Shown: in pieces, positions 59,247 through 64,000 of the stretch
Position numbering within the stretch: position 1 is the first letter of the stretch
How the letters are laid out: the number at the start of each line of letters is the position of its first letter
NCBI GenBank assembly: GCA_036345935.2
Contig: JADWOT020000002.1
Span: forward strand, 19,021,114-19,085,113
Source of the DNA: Taenia hydatigena
Taxonomy: Eukaryota > Platyhelminthes > Cestoda > Cyclophyllidea > Taeniidae
Length of the DNA stretch: 64,000 nt
Direction of reading: 5' to 3'
Position numbers and translations under genes: made by a program
The notes under the pieces: model-generated
Database searches by the model: none
What the model was told of the DNA's origin: nothing
The model's input: only the letters and a program-made list of their open reading frames with translations

Positions 59247-59377
59247 AACCGTCGCCATCCTCCTTCGAGGATGGAGTAGATCCTCTGAAACAGCATAACA
59301 ATCATCACTCTGACTACTTCATTACAAAAACAAAGAAGAGCAACCCCTGCATGGTCTCACTCTACTCGCTGTGCTGA
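59247..59377 (+). other. Possible terminal exon, gene unknown
   Basis: A strong acceptor (CTTTTTTCAG) precedes a stop-free stretch ending in TGA at 59375-59377. It encodes a polar, His/Lys-containing tail with EDGVDPLKQHNNHHSDYF and a Cys-ending terminus (SLYSLC). I found no upstream exon or poly(A) signal, so this could be coincidence. Confidence 0.25.
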
Positions 59378-59379
59378 GA

Positions 59380-60425
59380 CGAAAGCCGGGGAGAAGTTTA
59401 GCAAGGCATCTGTGACACCTTGCATTGAATTGATTAGAGGATTGGATTGAACAAAAGACCACAATCTAGCTGCTCAAATGAGTACATTTGTCTGGGAAGC
59501 TGAGTGAATGACAGATAGGCACGGAGTGACGTCGCACAGACGAATCTTACTGTCCGACATCATCATCAAGTCACCGCTGGGGTCATTGATTGTCATGGCG
59601 AAGACGACATGACTGCATTGCAGAGAAACCTACAGAGAGGTAGTAATCGCTTATGCCAACCTCAAGCATTGCACCATGGGATGCTATGTTCAATCTTTTC
59701 CATGGTGAACTACAAAGCTGAGTATCTACCCTGTCTCTTTGCCTACTATAAGATGCATGCCCGCGTGATCATAGAGCAGTGTCTTCTTCTGTAAGATCAA
59801 GCAAGTAAGATCAATTCACACATAAGAACGAACGAGGCTCGGTAACCACACCTCACCGAGACGAAGTGAAGATTCATCTCCCCTTCTCTGAGACTCTGGC
59901 ACCCCCGTTGTCTGAAAGACATCTTGCGGTGGAAGGAGATGGAATGGTCTCTTATCTCAACTCTCCTCTGTCAAATGTGTGTCTCCTTCATCGCACACAG
60001 TATGAAGGAATTGCTCTGTAAAGCAGTTGACATGCTGATGTAGAAGCTAGAGAGAAAATCGCGCAACATTTGAGTTGAGTAGAATGCGAGCTTGCGATCG
60101 GTGACACGGTCGTGTGCTTCGGGACGTGGTAGCTTTAGTTCTGTCGCTCTGGCGCGGTATCCATGCACTGCACCTAGTCTTCCGTGTGTGTCCTCCAAGC
60201 ACAAAGACGGCATTGCTTCATGGTCTCTTGGAAACCCCTATTGACAGCTGCCGCTATTGGCTACCATTCGTGCGCACTAGCCGTAGCCTGATGGAACACT
60301 CTGTCAGACTGAAGGATTCAGACCCTTTCTTTCCAAAATGCCAACTCCAAATCAAAAAGACGCAAGCGACTCCGGTAAACCTGCCCTCTTCTTATAGCCA
60401 CATTTATTAAGAGATGTGAGTTTGT
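59380..60425. other. Stretch downstream of CAP gene, nothing firm
   Basis: Short frames occur on both strands (59609-59794, 60114-60410) without domains. A small hairpin-forming pair CTCGGT/ACCGAG lies around 59838-59860. Confidence 0.3.
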
Positions 60426-60428
60426 GTA

Positions 60429-60434
60429 TTTATT
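60429..60434 (-). terminator. Poly(A) signal of CAP gene
   Basis: AATAAA on the minus strand, about 140 bp past the stop codon of the CAP gene. Confidence 0.6.
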
Positions 60435-60572
60435 TTGCCAAAAAGGCAAAGTAGAAGACAAAGAAGACATACCAGAGAATTGACAGAGCCTAAAAGTGGA
60501 AAAGTAGAAAAACGTGGTGAAAGTACTTGGAGAAATGACAACTGATTCGCAGCCAGTACAGATAGCACTCAA

Positions 60573-61708
60573 TTACTCCTTATGCACCACACAGGCTGGA
60601 ACAGTTACACTTTTGTGATCGCTTTCCAGCTTTTCAACGCATTGGTTGCGGTAACATTCCCATCCACTGGGACATTCGCTGCAGCTGGGTCCTTGCTTGT
60701 ATGGTGGCCGATACCATGAGTATCTAATTCTAGAGGAATGCGCACGTAGCAGTGTATCGATAGGCTTCTCATCGGTCACACGATCAGATGAAACCGAACT
60801 TACGGAGGACTGTAAGCACACGCAATCAAATATTGTGGGTTCTTTAAATTAGGCACAAAGCCATCACATTGTTCCATTGCACAGCCCACCTCAGTCGTGG
60901 TTGCCCACACCATCTGTTCAGGTAGAGAGAAAGGCATGACAAGACGTACCATCTCGTTCTAAACCATTCATTATCACACCATCATACGCATGACTCCACT
61001 CCTTTACACCTCTTCTATCCACACAGCGGTTCAATTAGGCACTCATTAGTAAGGAGTGAGTGGCTTCGCTGTATAGATTGGATCGCATCCACACTCTGCA
61101 TGTCATGAGTAGCACACACACGCACACACACATACACACACACAATTTCCTCACCTGTGTGTAGTGAATGCAGGACCCTGTGCAAGAGTTGCTGTAATAA
61201 TTGTAGTGTCTGGCTTGTTTCTTCCAGGCACACACGCCCTCAGTAATGTTTGGCTTTTCGCCACTAATAATGACAAAGTTTCGTGCAGCCATTTGGTAGG
61301 GCCACATGAAATGAGTTGGGAAGTTGTACTGCAAGATCCAACTTTCTGCCAGACCCTCCAAGTTTTTCGAATACCTCTAGACAAAGAACATTTACACGCA
61401 AAACAGATTATAGTGTCAACACATGTCTAGTCAACCACGCAGGTGTTGGGAGCGAACGTACCAATAGTTGCATATTGCTGGCAGGAGGGTGCACATTTTC
61501 ACGAACTTTCAGATGAGCCTCAAGAAGTTGTTCCCGTTCAACTGGTGTGGGTCGACAACAGGCCACCATGAAGATGACAGTGAATAGGCTGAAGATCACC
61601 TTCACAAAGAGACCTGACACAGCGAGAAGTGTGCAGAGCAACAGTTGAAGATGACGATGGTGAGAGATGCTAAGTAATGAACAACTCACCATTCCGTGTG
61701 CGTATCAT
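60573..61708 (-). CDS. Secreted CAP-domain (VAL/GLIPR1-like) protein, five exons, 219 aa
   Basis: Member of the CAP (CRISP/antigen 5/PR-1) family, known in parasitic worms as venom-allergen-like proteins. Exons on the minus strand: 61690-61708, 61462-61613, 61155-61376, 60804-60913, 60573-60729. Introns of 76, 85, 241 and 74 bp all have GT/AG ends and phases that fit. Residues 8-25 form a hydrophobic signal peptide (VKVIFSLFTVIFMVACC region). The CAP core follows: REQLLEAHLKVRENV, ASNMQLL, LEGLAESW, CIHYTQMVWATTTEVGC (spanning exons 3-4), LIACAYSPP, then PYKQGPSCSECPSGWECY and a short tail. The HYTQ His (128) and a His at 79 are present. The usual 'GEN' reads ARN and the usual Glu of 'W..E' is Gln111, so the family's His/Glu cluster is incomplete. 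A TATA-like AATAAATAG lies 37 bp upstream of the ATG. Protein likely secreted; role in the host-parasite interface is inference. Confidence 0.92.
61108..61144. repeat. (CA)n microsatellite in CAP intron 3
   Basis: An imperfect ACAC tract with G and T interruptions, lying just inside the donor of CAP intron 3. Confidence 0.9.
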
Positions 61709-61759
61709 CTTGGCAAAGGGATTGAAAGGGCGCGATGAGTTCACCTATTTATTCGTGAA

Positions 61760-62150
61760 ACATGGGGTGGCGTGACAAAACAGAATGTGCCATCACACTG
61801 GCTGAGGTATTCCCGTCACTCATGGTCCAGATCAAGTCGACTTTAGATTGCAGATCTGCTGACTAGACTTACCCTCATTTCACATCTCCAATGCATTAGT
61901 TGACTCAGTTTGCAGAGTAGGTGGATTTGAAAGGACTCAAGTGTTCCGATCCTGACCATGTAATCCATGGATACTGCAATCACGTTGTGCGACTTTCTGG
62001 CAGTTTTCGTTCCAGCAGACCAAATCAGTGGCAGTCGATCAGATCACAGCAAAATTTGGGGTTGTGCAAGCATTACCACCTCCATACAAAAATGACGGTG
62101 ATGGATGATACCCTACTTCACTCTTCCAAATTTTGCATTTTGTCAACGCC
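61760..62150. other. CAP upstream region, no gene seen
   Basis: This is the region upstream of the CAP gene. A short plus-strand frame at 61921-62163 is unsupported. No promoter element beyond the TATA-like box at 61745-61753 was recognised. Confidence 0.35.
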
Positions 62151-63170
62151 CCACCCTCCATGATCACTATTGCACTGTTCCATGCCACAAAATGTACATT
62201 AGTCTCTACCGCCTAGTCTTCCATATGCAACACTCTGACATTAGAGAGGGGAGATTGCAATTTACTCACTGCGTTGAGTTGCAGTCATTATTTCTCATTT
62301 GTATCAATGCATTGAATTTGACGGTCTCATTGGAGATTATCCAACCCTATGGTTTGCGCTGATGTGGCCGACGCCACTGCAGAGAGCTATGTTTTCAGTT
62401 TTCACTGATTATTTGGATGCCTCATCTCCTTTAATCAGTCATTATTCAAGCGAGATAACCATCAGACCACTTCTTTATTTTCATATATTTTGCGAAAGAG
62501 AGGCTCTCGTAGCTGTGAACGGGAACACACTAAACTGATTTAACTCCGAATATGATGAACAGTAGTGATAACCGTAGAATTCACGTTTTGCTATCAGTTG
62601 TTTAACATTTTGTTGAGCTTTTAATTGCTAAAATAAGAAGTATGGCATAAACGTGCCAATGTGATGCGAGAATCAATTGTGTTGAGGACATGAGGGGACA
62701 TAGAAATTGAGGCGCCATCGCTGTATGAATGTTGTACACAAAGCACCTTTTATTGTCTACTCAGCTGTCTCTTTCCACCCTTTAACTCTCGGGGTGTCAC
62801 AACGAGAAATTGATTTACACAATGAGGTCGTGCCTTCACTCACGAGTATAATGCCAATCTTGTAGTATGAAGTAGAGCCGCTGGTGATTGGTGATGCAGA
62901 ACTGGTTGAGCACAACAGACACAAGTCATATGATGGCATTTGTGATGTGCTGGCTTCAGTTCTGAGCACATGAGTGTAGACGATGTGGGTAGAAAGGGCA
63001 GTTGAGCAGAACGCTTCAATAGGAAACGCAAAGCAGACATAAAATTATGATGATATGTTGAGCGTGCGTAACCATTAATTTTGAGCTTCATGTCTTCACA
63101 CGATTGATATTAGTGAATTCAAACGATTTGGAAAAGGATAGCTGTTATGAGTCTTGAGTTCATTAAATGC
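62150..63170 (+). repeat. Dispersed repeat family R5, copy 2
   Basis: Inverted relative to 4990-6060. This copy keeps a 79-codon frame (62299-62538, with YPTLWFALMWPTPLQRAM and VNGNTLN) that is broken in copy 1, where the end reads VDGNTLK. The shared ending 'GNTL' plus stop suggests a once-coding segment. It runs directly into repeat D copy 2. Confidence 0.7.
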
Positions 63171-64000
63171 GTAAATTTTGATGCTGCATGGAATTTTGGA
63201 AGTAATGGCAAGGCTTTCATAGAAAATCACAATGTTCGGTAAACGTCATCATCATGAAACGAAAGCAATGTCATCAGCGGTTAAAGCTAAAAAATGCAGT
63301 GGTTGCAGAACGTTGCAATTTACTAATGCCTTGTTAATGGAAAAGTGAGGGAAGTATAGGGAGTGGACAAGGCCAACAGAGAGCGATGGAGCCATTGTTT
63401 TGCGGTGATGATCTCAGTTTGACAGGGATAATTGACTGCGATGATTCTGTGGCAGCAGTCATGATTCATGCAGCGCTTTGAGGTGCTCATCAAGTCAGAG
63501 TGAGTGCTTTGTCAATGCTAGCCAAGGAAATGGGCATTCCTCGATTTGGATGGTTAATCCAACACGATGCCATTCAGCAGTGCCAATTGAACGCCAAATC
63601 CACTGTCTCATATCCACTAGTAATCAACAGCTTCTTCGGTTTCGGCATTGCCTCTGACAAAATGGAAAAGGAAGTTATTTACACCTGAAACAGGTTGCAC
63701 CGTTTGTTCATATACAACCGATGGAGAGGCTTAATGATTTTGCACTTCTTCGGTTGGTGCTGCTGAAGAGTCTGCTTTCACTCACTCTCGCCTGCCATCA
63801 CATGATGCGCACACGAGGCACCATTTGTTCGCAGGTCAGATCAATTGCTCATTAGACGCATCAGAGCACTTGGTATGGGATATAGCATTTAACACGAAAT
63901 GCCAATTGGCTGGAGACACATTTAATAGCTATGTCGTCCTTCTCCACCAGCTACAGAAGTATACCCTGCTTTAAATTTCTTTCAAGCGGCATTTTATAAA
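63170..64000 (+). repeat. Dispersed repeat D, copy 2 (runs off window)
   Basis: Direct match to 58330-59170. This copy has a longer open stretch (63500-63688, with VSALSMLAKEMGIPRFGWL... ) than copy 1. The match continues to near the end of the window ('CCTTCTCCACC.GCTA' aligns with the sequence just before the TA tract of copy 1). Confidence 0.75.

Noticed and set aside
59132..59377. Frame running through the TA microsatellite
   Set aside because: The Tyr-Ile run is just the translated (TA)n tract. Only the part after the splice-like acceptor at 59247 is kept as a weak exon candidate.
59838..59860. Hairpin CTCGGT...ACCGAG
   Set aside because: The stem is too short and the context gives no sign of a structured RNA gene.
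1..64000. tRNA, rRNA, CRISPR arrays, prokaryotic operons and terminators
   Set aside because: I looked for these and saw none. The sequence shows eukaryotic gene structure throughout.

Overview
This window is eukaryotic. It has intron-containing genes with GT/AG junctions, TATA boxes, AATAAA poly(A) signals and no operon structure. It most likely comes from a parasitic flatworm, probably a tapeworm. The clearest hint is a secreted CAP/venom-allergen-like protein with the N-terminal 'ASNMQLL' and C-terminal 'PYKQGPSCSECPSG' patterns that I associate with flatworm VAL proteins, together with short introns (66-395 bp) and moderate GC. The species assignment is inference.

Only two conventional protein-coding genes can be assembled exon by exon. 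The first is an arginase (48694-50389, + strand, six exons, 311 aa) with its own TATA box and poly(A) signal. The second is a CAP-domain secreted protein (60573-61708, - strand, five exons, 219 aa). A decayed, intron-retaining second copy of arginase lies at about 57200-58130. A broken exon of a site-1-protease-like subtilase lies at 30097-30357.

Nearly everything else is nested repeats. A very large, diverged inverted repeat (A) has arms at about 11.39-21.81 kb and 31.97-44.50 kb. Each arm carries a smaller element with its own inverted ends (18.55-20.95 and 32.83-33.79 kb). The right arm has two further insertions (37.71-38.69 and 41.65-44.29 kb). The 10-kb spacer between the arms, and the region left of the left arm, hold copies of a foldback element (6.87-11.39 kb, 21.82-25.02 kb, and a solo half at 26.82-28.21 kb). 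A second inverted repeat (B, 46.67-48.56 and 52.48-53.91 kb) encloses the arginase gene. Two further dispersed repeat families link 5.0-6.06 kb with 62.15-63.17 kb (inverted) and 58.33-59.17 kb with 63.17-64.0 kb (direct).

The most unusual feature is inside the foldback ends. Three almost identical copies of a compact transcription unit (E-box, TATA, 65-codon ORF, AATAAA) encode a very tryptophan-rich peptide (12 Trp and 5 Cys in 65 aa). These units are nearly invariant, while the duplicated DNA around them has diverged by roughly 10-20% by eye. In another foldback end the same promoter is joined, just after its TATA box, to a different module encoding a Cys/His-rich ORF that recurs 4 kb away. 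I recognise no transposase. No tRNA, rRNA or CRISPR is visible. All repeat boundaries come from reading by eye and are good to about +/-30 bp.
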